A stretch of 64,000 nt of DNA, taken from NCBI GenBank assembly GCA_021186555.1, contig JAJKFL010000039.1, forward strand, positions 24,787,733 to 24,851,732. Direction: 5' to 3'. Below the pieces are notes generated by a model that was given only the letters and a program-made list of their open reading frames with translations, had not been told where the DNA came from and did not search any database. Of the stretch, positions 1 to 10,099 are shown one piece after another. A program made the translations under genes and the position numbers. The stretch comes from Reticulitermes speratus. Lineage: Eukaryota > Arthropoda > Insecta > Blattodea > Rhinotermitidae. Within the stretch, counting starts at the first letter, position 1. Each line of letters begins with the position of its first letter.

Positions 1-180
1 TTGAGATGGATTTCAAGTGAATTACTGGATTCAGCTGCTGAGAATAGCGTTCACTAATGGACTGTTTTGAATATGTAGTGAACCTGCGGGTTCCATAAAG
101 GGCTGGGAATTTCTTGAACGGCTGAGCGACTGTACGCTCCCCAAGAAGGAGTTGGTTTGTATTCAGTTGGCTGTTTTTTG
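1..180 (+). mobile_element. LINE 3' tail fragment (NLRVP family), cut by window start
   Basis: The segment carries the hallmark end of a widespread insect LINE: a decayed reading of the ORF2 C-terminus ending in VNLRVP (gtgaacctgcgggttcc, near 79-95), followed by the shared 3' UTR (ggaatttcttga, later ccaagaagga). The same block recurs at 2165, 16340, 36290, 52896 and 62283. It is non-coding here. Confidence 0.7.
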
Positions 181-204
181 ATAACGCTATGTGGAAAGGG
201 CATT

Positions 205-520
205 TAACCTTGATTTCAGGCTTCCGCCGCGATGATGAAGAGATCTGCGCTCTTCTGGGATATTACGCGGCGTCGTGTGGTAATTGTTTACCGACGTTTC
301 GGGACAACGTATCGGCCCCATCTTCACGGATCAAGAGTCCGAGTAAAGGCAGCAACCTATAACGTACTTTCCATAAACCTGCGTTATAGGTTGCTGGCTT
401 TCTTTCTTTCCTTTTCGGATTCTTGACCCGTGAAGATGGGGCTGATACGTTGTCCCGAAACGTCGGTAAACAATTACCACACGACGCCGCGTAATATCCC
501 AGAAGAGCGCAGATTTCAAG
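205..520. mobile_element. Fold-back element with nested inverted repeats and hammerhead-like motifs
   Basis: Two arms of about 100 bp (242-342 and 417-515) are near-perfect reverse complements. Between them a second perfect inverted repeat (gcaacctataacg near 352-364 and cgttataggttgc near 382-394) makes an inner hairpin. Each arm carries the string TGAAGATGGGG ... CCCGAAACGTCGG, which resembles a minimal hammerhead ribozyme core (see 430-465). A second copy with a longer centre lies at 19030-19497, and both copies share the left-flank string ttgatttcaggcttccgccg. The short open frames across it are shadows of the palindrome. It is probably a non-autonomous repeat; a Penelope or retrozyme link is inference. 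Confidence 0.7.
430..465 (+). ncRNA. Hammerhead-ribozyme-like motif (degenerate)
   Basis: The + strand reads GTGAAGA, then a GGGG...CCC helix, then GAAACGTCGG. The hammerhead core is CUGANGA - stem II - GAAA - stem III - UH. Here the first core C is G, GAAA is intact, and stem III would be the self-complementary ACGU followed by C, a loopless form that could act only as a dimer. The opposite arm carries the mirror motif on the minus strand near 290-330. Activity is doubtful because of the C-to-G change. Confidence 0.35.
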
Positions 521-1288
521 GGCATTGAAAATTCTGACCTGCTGTTCTGATAGTTGTGTAAAACTGTCTTCTCCCCTTGTACTAGTGCTACGTACTTGAA
601 GTTCCCAACAAATTTGTGCCATTTCCACTTATTAAATATTGATCCCGCAGACCGTTTTTCTTAAATCCTTCCTTGCTGTCAGTTCGACGTCCATTGTTTG
701 ATACGGTGGGTAGATTGCCTAATGATATCTCTGAGAGGTTTAGTAACAAATCTGAAACCCACAATGTTGATATTTGTACAGTTTCCAGTGGCGGGCGTCG
801 TACAAAACACACCTGGGATGCGCGGGGCACTACATAAAATATATAATGAGTGAAACTGTCGTATGAAAGTGAGGGTGCATTGTTTGTGAACAATACCGAG
901 TGAACCTTCCATTTGGCTTGGTGTCTGGTCCTTATACTTAAATTAGACAAATGACACTCACAAGCGTGACAGATGAGACATAACCACTGAACATTTCTCA
1001 CAATAATGTGAAGTACTATCTGGTCCATAAACATGGGTTTGTGTTTCCAGGAATGTAGAAATACTGTATACTTACCCACACTGTTAAGTATGAACAGTAA
1101 AACGACACGTTTTGGTCTATACTAATGCGTAAAAACTAAATGTACGCCTAATTAATTAATTAATTAATTAAAATTAATTGAGCAGGAAGAAAACGAACAA
1201 ACGGTATTCCGATCTAACCTCTTCTGTGGTGGGTTTTGTTTTTTAATGATGAACCTGTATTGCTCCAATAGAATAAAGGAACCCGAAA
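521..1288. other. Unassigned stretch
   Basis: No gene or recognised repeat is visible. The only structure is a short TTAA/ATTAA-rich run near 1149-1175. The open frames here resemble no family I recognise and are treated as chance. Confidence 0.5.
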
Positions 1289-1345
1289 TCAAAGAGGAGG
1301 CCTAGGCCCACAAGGGCTGTCGAGCCATGAAAAAAAAGTTTTAAA
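1289..1345 (+). mobile_element. SINE family 3, 3' tail fragment
   Basis: The conserved family-3 end is seen here (gaggcctaggcccacaag, then ggctgtcgagccatg and a short A run). It matches the ends of the fuller copies at 15803-16062, 32515-32769 and 59635-59896. The tRNA-like head is absent, so this is a fragment. Confidence 0.65.
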
Positions 1346-1354
1346 AGTCTAAAA

Positions 1355-1600
1355 GCTGGATATCAAGAAAGATGAGATGGGCAGGTCACAGAATACGCAC
1401 AGGAAAAGAAGAAAGGCGTATAGCTTTGTGGTTCGAAAACCACGGAAATATAGGCGTACTTCTGGATATGTAATGACATATAAATAGACAGTGGTTTGAA
1501 GTGGTCCAAGCTGGCTTACGGTATGATTTAATGACATTTGTGACAGCGGTTGTGGATCTTAGGTTCCCAAGCCACATGCAATAACATATCAGCTGACCGA
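1355..1600 (+). mobile_element. LINE 3' tail fragment (NLRVP family)
   Basis: A partly open translation starts MRWAGHRIRTGKEERR and ends FVTAVVDLRFP. This parallels the family's RxRWAGHVARM...ALVxxVMNLRVP C-terminus. The middle is diverged and holds stops. It is an old 5'-truncated copy with no catalytic domain. Confidence 0.6.
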
Positions 1601-1649
1601 CTGTCAACAGGTAGCGGCGTCTTGTCCACTGTGTACAAGGTAGAGAGGT

Positions 1650-1901
1650 GAAGTTCAGCCTATAACCCGCCATGAAGGCACATAGGAGGAGTAGAGGTAT
1701 AGCTGTAATCTTTCTTTAGCCTCGGCTCTTGATGAGGCTGGGTGGTTAACGCCACTCCCCGGCCGCTTTACGCCCTGGAATGACCCCGGTACCCATTGTA
1801 TAGGAGGCTGGACGGGCGCGAAAAATGTCGCCCGCACCGGGATTTTATCCCCGGCCGTCCAGTCCGTAGTTAGTCGCTATACCAACTACGCTATCCCGGC
1901 T
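1650..1901 (-). mobile_element. SINE family 2 (tRNA-headed)
   Basis: Read on the minus strand the head is GCCGGGATAGCGTAGTTGG (box A-like), followed by a box B-like stretch (ggggataaaatcccgg). The family body follows with a conserved ggcgtaaagcggccgggg-type block and a 3' end containing a short palindrome around gccttcatggc. Sister copies lie at 10866, 18250, 27595, 34836, 43840, 45525, 54318 and 61715. It is a Pol III-type retroposon and not a functional tRNA gene. Confidence 0.75.
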
Positions 1902-2164
1902 TGTCCGTTGCGTTCCGAAACTTTTCCTCAGACGTACAGTGACTGCTCGTTAGTTTGACTTCTCGCTTGGATGTATTGATGAAGTCAAGAATACGTTTAG
2001 CTGTATCTCCACGACCATAATACACCTTCGTGGCGTTCTGCCTAGGCGCAAGGAAAACTTTACTTTTAGTATTGTGAAGTTAAATACAGAGGCTTCGATA
2101 CGATAACTTTAACCATCTGTGATACTGAGATCGTGTTTCATATTGTAGTATTAGGGTGACGTGA
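1902..2164. other. Unassigned stretch
   Basis: I see no gene, repeat family or regulatory structure that I can support here. Confidence 0.4.
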
Positions 2165-2480
2165 CCAAGGAAGATGAGATTCGCAGGGCATGTGGCACGC
2201 ATTGAGGGAAGATAAATAGTATGGGGTTTCGCTGGGGAAACGTAAATGAAAGAGACCACTTGGAAGTCCTGTGCATAGATGGGAGGATAATGTTACAGTT
2301 GATCTTCAAGAAACAAAATGGGTGGACTTGGACTGAATTGCTCTGGCGTAGGCTAGGGATAAGTGGCTGGCTGTTGTGAAGATGGTAATGAACCTTTGGG
2401 TTCCGTAAAATGGAGTTCCTTGACTAGCCGAGGAACTCTTAGCTTCTCAAGAATGACTGTTCTCTGTGTAGTTATTTTAT
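2165..2480 (+). mobile_element. LINE 3' tail fragment (NLRVP family)
   Basis: In three frames the sequence reads RFAGHVARIEGR, a KRPLG-like block, DGRIMLQLIFKK and an AVVKMVMNLWVP-type end, followed by the family 3' UTR (ccttgactagccgagg, cttctcaagaatgac). It covers the last 100 or so codons of ORF2 plus UTR and is broken by several frameshifts and stops. Confidence 0.75.
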
Positions 2481-3610
2481 AGTGCACAGCTATGTTTTTA
2501 AGTTAGGTTATAGTAAAATTGTATTGTGTTCCCCTCTCCCTACCAAGAGTTATTGCTACCACCAGATTTCTTGTAGTTGATTTTGTCATAAAGTTTTAAC
2601 AGTCATTTTTTCTTTACACACAAAAATTCAGAACAATCGTTCTTCCATTCTATAAGAACAGTTTGCAAATGCCTGTCGCGTACTGTTACTTTGTGTCACT
2701 TTGGAAGTGATGGGAATATATCGGCGGAAAGATGGGATGTGTTGATAATAACAGGTGGACCACCCCTGCTACTAGCAGATGGCATGCTTAGGAATGGCTG
2801 TCTTATATCACCACTATTTAAAACTTACACAGTTTATACAGATAGGTTTATGCCATGTGAATACAGACAGTGGAATTGTTGTGTAAGCCATTCAATAGCC
2901 CTAAGCACAAAATGTGAGGCGGAGGTCACGAATAAATCAGTAGTAAGTAAACTGTTTTTTGCTTGATTTGACTTCGTACGCTGTGCTCGTTGTCATTAGG
3001 GATACATTCATAAATAATTGTGCCTTATAAAATCACGTGCAGCCTGATGATGGCCTAATTAAAAACGTAAATTTTTAGCTGGTTTTCTGGTTTCAATTTC
3101 AAATATATGTTGTGTTTGACGAATGCTTATTGGTTATTTTTATATTTATCACAGTTGGATTAGTCACGGTAAGTTAATAACTTATCATAATATAATTACT
3201 ATCGACGTTGTACTAAATAATCGACAAAACGGATTAGAATTTCCAAGTTGCTTTAGATTAGAGTTGAGGTACTGCCGATCTTGTTGTTGTAACGGTAACG
3301 CCGTGTTTCACAGCTACATGTTTCTAATCTCGTGCGGGTTACCGGCTACTTGAAAATTATGGGTTTCCTAGCCTTTCTTGTACTTACGATCCCTAACCTT
3401 CGTAACGGCTGTCTCCAAATCCTCGTTTGACACCATCCGCGATTCACTTCCCATCTCATTCGTCAATGCATACCCTGTGCCGGATATGCAACACACCCAG
3501 CTTCTATCCAGTGAGCGTCGTGATCTCTTTCCGCGGGGTAGAACGACCGGAGCGTGAAGCTGGCTACTGATATCCGTGAAGAGCCGGTATGACGAATGCA
3601 TGGAACCAAC
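2481..3610. other. Unassigned stretch with one hammerhead-like trace
   Basis: No gene is recognised. At 3046-3080 the string CTGATGATGG followed by AAAAACG resembles the start of the CTGATGATGG...GAACCGG motif seen intact at 47701, but the GAAA part is decayed. The open frames at 2691-2966, 3123-3353 and 3368-3640 lack family features. Confidence 0.4.
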
Positions 3611-3856
3611 TGTCATGGTCCAGTGGTAAACACTTTGCATTTCGGAGGCCCCGAGCTCAAATCTCGGTCCGGAGACCGCTGTTTAGACTTTGGCGGTTTT
3701 ATACAGTGTGTACAGTCAAATGCCGGGACGGTATCTAAAATTTGAAACGATCGTTTCCTTCCAAATCCTTCCCAATTCATTAGTCACTAGTCATAGTGTC
3801 GTTTGATGCTGTATAGTATTTGGCACTGACAGCGTCGTTAAATAAACGATAAGTAA
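3611..3856 (+). mobile_element. SINE family 1 (tRNA-headed)
   Basis: Box A-like TGGTCCAGTGG (about 3617-3627) and box B-like GAGCTCAAATC (about 3653-3663) form a tRNA-type Pol III promoter. The body ends in the family-1 tail (gacagcgtcgttaaataa), also seen near 38420 and, diverged, near 25720. It abuts the AAT-repeat end of LINE A, so LINE A may have inserted into or next to the SINE tail. Confidence 0.7.
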
Positions 3857-3884
3857 ATTATTATTATTATTATTATTATTATTT
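3857..3884. repeat. ATT microsatellite, 3' end of LINE A
   Basis: About nine ATT units form the terminal tail of the minus-strand element. LINE B ends in the same way at 48138-48154. Confidence 0.9.
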
Positions 3885-4039
3885 ACTGCAATTGGGTTTT
3901 CACCCGGTGGCAGTAGTCCTTACACTAGTACACACAATACAAATGGACATATAATATACATAAAAGTAACAATACAAAACAAACTATACACAATTACATA
4001 ACAAAATACATACTGTAAATACAAGTACATACATTAGAA

Positions 4040-4745
4040 CATCGTACACACATTGCAAAAACATCCACACCTTAAAAAAGCATCCATACCTTACAAAAAC
4101 ATCCACACCTTACAAATACATCCACACCTTACAGAAACACCCATACACATACAAAAAAAAATACATACAGTAAATACAAGTACACACATTAGAACACCGT
4201 ACACACATTACAAAAACATCCACACCTTACAAAAGCATCCACTCCTTACAAAAGCATCCACACCTTACAAAAACATCCACACCTTACAAATACATCCACA
4301 CCTTACAAAAACACCCATACACATACAAAAAAAAAATACATACAGTAAATACAAGTACACACATTAGAACACCATACACACATTACAAAAACATCCACAC
4401 CTTACAAAAGCGTCCACTCCTTACAAAAGCATCCACACCTTACAAAAACATCCATACCTTACAAATACATCCACACCTTACAAAAACACCCATACACATA
4501 CAAAACAAAATACATACAGTAAATACAAGTACCGATATTAGAACACCATACCTTACAAATACATCCACACCTTACAAAAACACCCATACACATACAAAAC
4601 AAAATACATACAGTAAATACTAGTACACATATTAGAACACCATACACACATTACAAAACATCCACACCTTACAAAAACATCCACACCTTACAAAAACACC
4701 TATACACAATACAAGAGAAAAACACACACGCACATTACCAAAAAC
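4040..4745 (-). repeat. 3' UTR tandem array of LINE A
   Basis: Short units of about 17-18 bp (acatccacaccttacaaa and variants) are organised into a higher-order unit. The marker string atacatacagtaaatac recurs at about 4161, 4336, 4510 and 4604, giving spacings near 175, 174 and 94 bp. The open frames across it (4053-4367 on +, 4459-4647 on -) arise from the repeat and are not genes. LINE B carries an equivalent array with a different unit order. Confidence 0.9.
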
Positions 4746-4842
4746 ACCCACACATTAGTTAATTTCAGTGCGTTAGAATATCCTCAGTATAAAGTCAGAC
4801 CATAGTACATGATAATTATATCTCTCAAGAACTTAATTCACT

Positions 4843-4910
4843 TCACTTCACTTCACTTTAAAACCAAAGCACTTCACTTCACACCCCTTCACTTCACATC
4901 CCTTATTCTT
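4843..4910. repeat. CACTT-rich pentamer repeat in LINE 3' UTR
   Basis: Runs of cacttcacttcact occur between the ORF2 stop and the tandem array. The matching position in LINE B is 49139-49205. Its role is unknown. Confidence 0.8.
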
Positions 4911-4933
4911 ATTTTATCCTCACTAAAAAACCC

Positions 4934-7847
4934 TTAGCTTGTAATGACTTTCTTGACCCTTTTTCTAAAAGTGCTTAATTTACAGGGGAAAGTCGCTAGT
5001 ACGCTTGGAGGTAATTGGTTCCAGCTTTTTATCGTCCTATTTACAAAGGAATATTTACCTACATCTGTTCTTTGTTTCCTAGTCCTAATTTTCCGACTAT
5101 GATCGTCCCTACCCAGGTAGCATGGTTTTAGCAGTCTATCCCCTATCGTTTTCCAAGCCCGTCCCCGGTGTATGCTTTGAAAAGGGCGCATATTCGGGCT
5201 ATCGCTCTACGCTGTGTCAATGTTTCCCAACCCGATTCATTTGTATTATTTGCAAATTTTGCCGCTCTCTTTTGCACGCGATTCAAAGCGCTTACCTGAC
5301 CTTCTCTGTATGGGTCCCAACACACCGCTCCATACTCAAGTATCGGTCTCACTAGTGCCGTATAAGCTAAACGTTTCGTATTATTATTTGCCCTTTTGAG
5401 TATACGCATTACGAAATGAAGAGCCTTCCATGATTTTCTTAGTGTATAATTTACATGATCTGCCCAGCTTAGGTCGCTGCGTATAATTATTCCTAAATAC
5501 TTAAAGCTATTTGCCTCTGGAATTAGTTGATCCCCAATACAATACCTCAGTGTACCTTTCACCCTAGCTCTATTGAAGCTTACTGCTTTACTTTTACCTG
5601 GATTTATCCTCATTTCATTTTCAACCGCCCATTCCCCTAATCTATTTAAGTCTGTCTGCATATTTTCAATGTCACTACTATCGATTATCCTCCTGTATAT
5701 TATACAATCATCAGCGAAAAGCCGTATATTTGACTCAATGTTTTTCCAAATATCATTAACATAAGCGAGGAACAGCAACGGACCTAATACGCTCCCTTGC
5801 GGCACTCCCGACGTTACTCTGACTTCCTCAGATAGTTGTCCGTCTACTCTAACTCTTTGCGAACGTCCTAAGAGAAATTCCTTTATCCATACCACTACCC
5901 TCAAGTCCACTCCGGTTTCCGCAATTTTTGTAAGTAGCCTATCATGTGGGACTAAATCAAAAGCCTTTGAAAAATCTATTATAATCGCGTCAGTCCTGAC
6001 TCCCTCGTCCAGTGAATCAGCAATATCTTGACAAACTGTGACTACTTGACTTTCGCATGAGTACCCTGGTCTAAATCCATGCTGACCCTCATAAACCACT
6101 CACTCATTTCCCAGACTTGCCTTAGATACCCTGCTATAACGTGCTCCATTTGTTTGCAAACTACTGAGGTTAAACTGACCGGTCTATAGTTTCCCACTAC
6201 CGATCGATCTCCTCCTTTATAAATAGGAACCACTATAGCTTTTTTCCAGTCCCCTGGGATAGAATTGTTGTTCATCGTTATACCCAGCAATCTCGCGAGA
6301 TATGGAATCATGGCTTCCCCACCTAACTTTAAAATTTCCCCAGGAATGCCATCTGGTCCGACGGATTTATTTCTCCCGATTGCTGATAGTCGTTTCCGTA
6401 AAATGTTGATATTAATGGTGAACGGTTTTGCTGAATCCGTTGATTGGATCTGCGGGGTATTTCGTTCGCAACTGAATACAGACGCATAATAAGAGTTTAG
6501 GGAGTTGGCCTTTTCTATTGGTTCGGTGATGAGATTTCCATTAATGCCCTTGATTGCAGGAATATTTTCTCTATTACCTTTACGTCTTTTAACATACTTA
6601 TAAAACTCTGCCCAGCATTTACCTTCGTTTTGTAAGACCGAACTTAAGAATGTCTCCTGAGCCTTCTTTTTTGCTATCAGTAACTCTTTGGATAAACGTT
6701 TCAGCTCTGCTTGGTAATGCCCTCCAAATTTTCGCTTATTGTAAACTCTCCTCACCTTTACCTTAAGTCGTTTTACTTCCTTCGTATAATATTCCGGATC
6801 CGGATTTTTACTCAGAATTTTATGTGGTACAAAACGTTCTATACCCTCAAAGACTATTTCCTTATAGCTTTTCCATATCTCCTCCACGCTACTACCATTT
6901 CCAGCCCATAAGCTAAACTTTTCCCGAAGAAAGGTTTGCAAACCTAATACATCTGTTTTATGGTACACCGGGACTATCCTTTCAATTTTTGTCTCCCGAC
7001 AATTTTCATCCCATTCTACTTCCAATAAAACCCCGCTATGATCGCTGATTCCGTGTACAATGTTACAAGAGTTAAGCGTATTATCAGGTCTGAGGAGGTA
7101 GATGTCCAACAGCGCGTCACCTCTCGTCGGGCCACTTACTACCTGAGTATAACCATTTTCCCATACTAATTTGTTTACGAACGCCTGAATACCGCTTGTT
7201 TTCCCTGCATCCCCATTCCAATTCGCTTGAGGTAAGTTCAAATCTCCTCCTATAATGCATCTCTTCGTTGAGTTTCGCGTAAGTAAGGTACGGGCTGCTA
7301 GTCTTTCAATTGCCAAAATATCCTCATTAGGAGCTCTGTATATACCTATAATTTCCCACGAATATTTTGGATCCATTCCTTTCACTTCCACCGCGATCAT
7401 CTCAAAATCCTCATCCACCCACAGCTCCGTACAGGCAATGTAATTTTTAACACATATAAAAACCCCACCACCACGGGCAGCCCTATCTCTTCTGAAAATT
7501 GTAAAATCTGCCCTAAAAATTTCAGCATTGCTAATGTCTTCTTTAAGCCATGACTCCGTACCTATAACAACATCAGGGTTGTACGTGTCAACTAAATTCC
7601 AGAATTCTAAGGCTTTATTATAGATACTCCTACAGTTAACCTGTAGCACCACTAGCGACTTACCTTCAACCCTATATGCAGATGCCGTACTTATAGATTC
7701 AACCCCTGACCTAGCTTCAGTTTCCCTACTCACCCATTTATTCGTCTCTGTCCCCCTTTCTTCATGTAAAGTCTTCTGTTTTTCAATTGATGGTTGCCGC
7801 GTTTCCCTGGTTGTCCTCGTTCTGCAAGTTCCATCCACCGAAGTATG
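4934..7847 (-). pseudogene. LINE A ORF2: APE endonuclease and reverse transcriptase, frame-broken
   Basis: The protein nicks target DNA and reverse-transcribes the element RNA. Counting from the GTG codon at 7838, the endonuclease shows N68 (QVNCRSI), E95 (GTESWL), GGDLN at 197-201 and SDH at 265-267. The reverse transcriptase shows GPDGIP, NYRPVSL, DFSKAFD, SGVPQGSVLGPLLF and the catalytic FADD. Two single-base losses relative to LINE B shift the frame: one near 6090 (cataaacc here, catataacc in B) and one in a C run near 5173 (four C here, five in B). The protein would otherwise end at the TAA at 4934-4936. The frame opens directly after the ORF1 stop with no ATG before M147, inside the endonuclease. 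The C-run loss could be a sequencing error. Confidence 0.88.
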
Positions 7848-8855
7848 TCATTCCTTCCTCCGTGAAGATCCTCCGCCATCAAGTCCACTAACCCTAGCGT
7901 ACAGTTGTCCCAGTCGTTTCTTTCCTCTTCCGTTCAGATGCAGCCCATCTCCAGCAAAATCCCCATCCTGTATCCAGCTGTTCGGATCAACAAATGTAAT
8001 TCCGAGGGCGTTTGCTATCCAGTCGAATCTATCATTAAGAGCACCAATACGCCGCCATGACACATCTCTACGTCGCAACACTCCACTCAGGACAAGTCTG
8101 CAGTTCGGACATTTATCCTTAACCTTAGCCATAAGCGTATACACTTCTCCCATTACTAAATCCAGATTTCGCGTTGTTTTCAAGTCATTTGTACCTACGT
8201 GAATAATAACAGTTTCTGGACAACCTAGATCCCTCTTTTCTATCACTCTGCGTAGCTGTTCAGTTTTAATCCCCGGAAAACACTCCACCATCATATCTGT
8301 ATGTTCTGTTCCAACATTACGCACCACTGAATCGCCCACCACCATGCACTTTGCAGCCTTTTGCTCAGTCGGCACTATGTCCCTCTTCCCAGCTCCAGCC
8401 CGTAGTAACTTTTCTTCAAGCTTCCTGTTCCTAGACTTCAGTTCATCAATTTGTCGCAGAGCGTTATGCAATTCTTCCTCCAACATTCGAATCCTTTCAG
8501 TCCTACACTTATCACAGGTCCACTTCCCTCTCTCAGCCGCTTGAGCCTTCACATTACCACAACTGTAATGATACCAACGTCCACATAATTCACATTGGAT
8601 TCCCGACCTTAGATTCCTGCCACAACCAGTACATAAAAGTTGCACAGTGTTACCTCCTTCCACAACAGGACCGGGATTTCGTTCCACTCCACCTATCACT
8701 AATAAAACAGCTAAAACCATTGAACTCAGCATCGTCAATCCCAAGCAATGTCCAGTATCTCGGTTAGCGTCACCACGCCTAGGCACGCCACGCCACGTGC
8801 ACCTCCCGGCCCAGGTACCCACTCTCGCCCGGTAGTCTTCCAGGTAGCAACCCAT
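7848..8855 (-). CDS. LINE A ORF1: 2A-like motif, PHD finger, coiled coil and SGNH esterase
   Basis: The 335-residue frame starts at an ATG (8853-8855). Residues 42-54 are hydrophobic and lead into GGVERNPGP (55-63), a 2A-like ribosome-skipping motif with G in place of the usual D; skipping would fall between G62 and P63. A C4HC3 PHD finger follows (C75, C78, C88, C91, H96, C99, C114, C117), then a charged coiled coil (about 120-152). An SGNH/GDSL hydrolase domain completes it, with GDS at 174-176, GTND at 221-224 and the catalytic DGLH at 303-306. PHD and esterase ORF1 proteins are known in CR1/L2 LINEs, and 2A-like peptides are known at the N-terminus of some APE-type LINE ORF1s. The frame is intact. 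The TGA stop is followed by C and ORF2 continues in the same frame. Confidence 0.88.
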   Translation of the reverse strand: MGCYLEDYRARVGTWAGRCTWRGVPRRGDANRDTGHCLGLTMLSSMVLAVLLVIGGVERNPGPVVEGGNTVQLLCTGCGRNLRSGIQCELCGRWYHYSCGNVKAQAAERGKWTCDKCRTERIRMLEEELHNALRQIDELKSRNRKLEEKLLRAGAGKRDIVPTEQKAAKCMVVGDSVVRNVGTEHTDMMVECFPGIKTEQLRRVIEKRDLGCPETVIIHVGTNDLKTTRNLDLVMGEVYTLMAKVKDKCPNCRLVLSGVLRRRDVSWRRIGALNDRFDWIANALGITFVDPNSWIQDGDFAGDGLHLNGRGKKRLGQLYARVSGLDGGGSSRRKE

Positions 8856-8900
8856 AGTCTATCCTTACTCAGGAGCTCACCACAAACACGTCTACCCACA

Positions 8901-8939
8901 ACAACCTTCGCAACCCGACTGACAACCTTCGCAACCCGA
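8901..8939. repeat. 18-bp direct repeat in LINE A 5' region
   Basis: The string acaaccttcgcaacccga occurs at 8901-8918 and again at 8922-8939. It may be part of a short promoter-bearing 5' UTR, or may mark the edge of the element; the sequence does not decide. Confidence 0.7.
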
Positions 8940-8945
8940 AAGTCC

Positions 8946-10080
8946 TGTAAGTGGAGACATTTCCATTCCCTCCATACTTCATGGCGTTGTACTTCATTAA
9001 CACAGGTGCATATTTCCCTGTACATCGAATTGAATCGAAGTTATATCGAATATCGCATGAGACATTACCAGTTTATGGTAGGTGGCTAAAAAACACGAAA
9101 GAAAGAGTTCAGACTTGAGTTCCAAGGTATTAGCAAGGCGTTTGCCTGGAACGATTTAGGTGACCGTGACAATGCTCAGGATAGCTGGCTTTCAGACCAG
9201 GGAACTTCGCCAATACAAAGGCAACATTGGCGATACTGTTGACAAGTTGTCGTATGACGTTACGTGGTCATGTTCAAATTGTGGTCCATTTAGTGTCAGT
9301 ATGCAACTGGTTGGGGAGTCTTCACATTTGGCACTTCGTACAGTCGGTCAGGAGGTAGTTTATTCGTTCCTCGTTTGTGTTTATGACATATGATGAATGT
9401 GATCCAGTTGTCAGTAGTTGTTTTTGGGTATTGTCCAGCCGGTACAAATTGCTTCTCCATGTCGTGATATGAACATACTACATGATACCATCATAAAGCC
9501 TTCACTTTAATGCCTCGTGTGTGTATTCTGCAGGACATGCCAGAATCGACCGCCTATTCGTGTGTGGTTCTGTCTTCCCATATATGACTTATAACAAGGA
9601 AAATTAAAGTTATTACCCAAATATATGTATGTACTGTATATATATATATATAAGTACTATATAATTGCTACAAACGCTACATCCCGTGCTTGTCGCCTAC
9701 AGCCTTGACTGACCTGATATAAAATAACTGGGGAATGGAGAAAATAACACTGAGGGAATTCGTAATTTGTGATATTCTGGTCTTGTTAGAGTAAATAAAC
9801 TGGAGAATCCTTACATTGGCGGGGTTTGTAGATAAGAAATAAATTTTGATTATAAAATCTAATGGAGAGACCATTTAGCATATATGTGATAATATTAAAA
9901 TGGAACCTTGCATTTTAAACGGCTTGGACTACCCTAAAGTGTAATTCAGTTATCGCTGTATTCGTCCATCGTGGGTAGTTGTTAACATTTATGTATGAAG
10001 TGAACTAGCTCAAAATGTGAACAGTAATACATTTAATAATATAAACCTTACTAAAATTGGTCTCGAACTTTGATGTGAAA
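8946..10080. other. Unassigned stretch
   Basis: No gene or known repeat was recognised apart from a TA microsatellite at about 9636-9652. The small open frames at 9160-9393 and 9677-9874 show no domain. Confidence 0.4.
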
Positions 10081-10099
10081 TTGTAGGCTGTATTCATGT

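Larger units (their letters stand above)
3857..8945 (-). mobile_element. LINE A: near full-length CR1/L2-like non-LTR retrotransposon
   Basis: The element runs on the minus strand. It has a short 5' UTR with an 18-bp direct repeat (8901-8918, 8922-8939), ORF1 (8855-7848), ORF2 (7847-4934), a 3' UTR with a CACTT-rich block (4843-4910) and a long tandem array (about 4040-4745), and a 3' end of trinucleotide repeats (3857-3884, AAT on the element strand). The combination of 2A-like motif, PHD finger, SGNH esterase, APE endonuclease and reverse transcriptase, without RNase H, fits the CR1/L2 group. The 5' boundary is approximate and I found no convincing target-site duplication. By eye it differs from LINE B at about five of 290 positions in one stretch, so both copies are young. 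Confidence 0.9.

Noticed and set aside
4053-4367. Open frame with repeated HPHL/NIHTLQ-type peptides
   Set aside because: It is a direct translation of the LINE 3' UTR tandem array; the same happens at 48344-48840. No start context or conservation supports a protein.
4040-4745. Possible CRISPR-like array
   Set aside because: Units are adjacent, nearly identical and without unique spacers, and the host is a eukaryote. It is a tandem array in a LINE UTR.
5122-8835. Plus-strand frames across LINE A (for example 5214-5399, 5573-5764, 6265-6489, 8344-8544)
   Set aside because: They are antisense shadows of ORF1 and ORF2 and repeat at matching places in LINE B.
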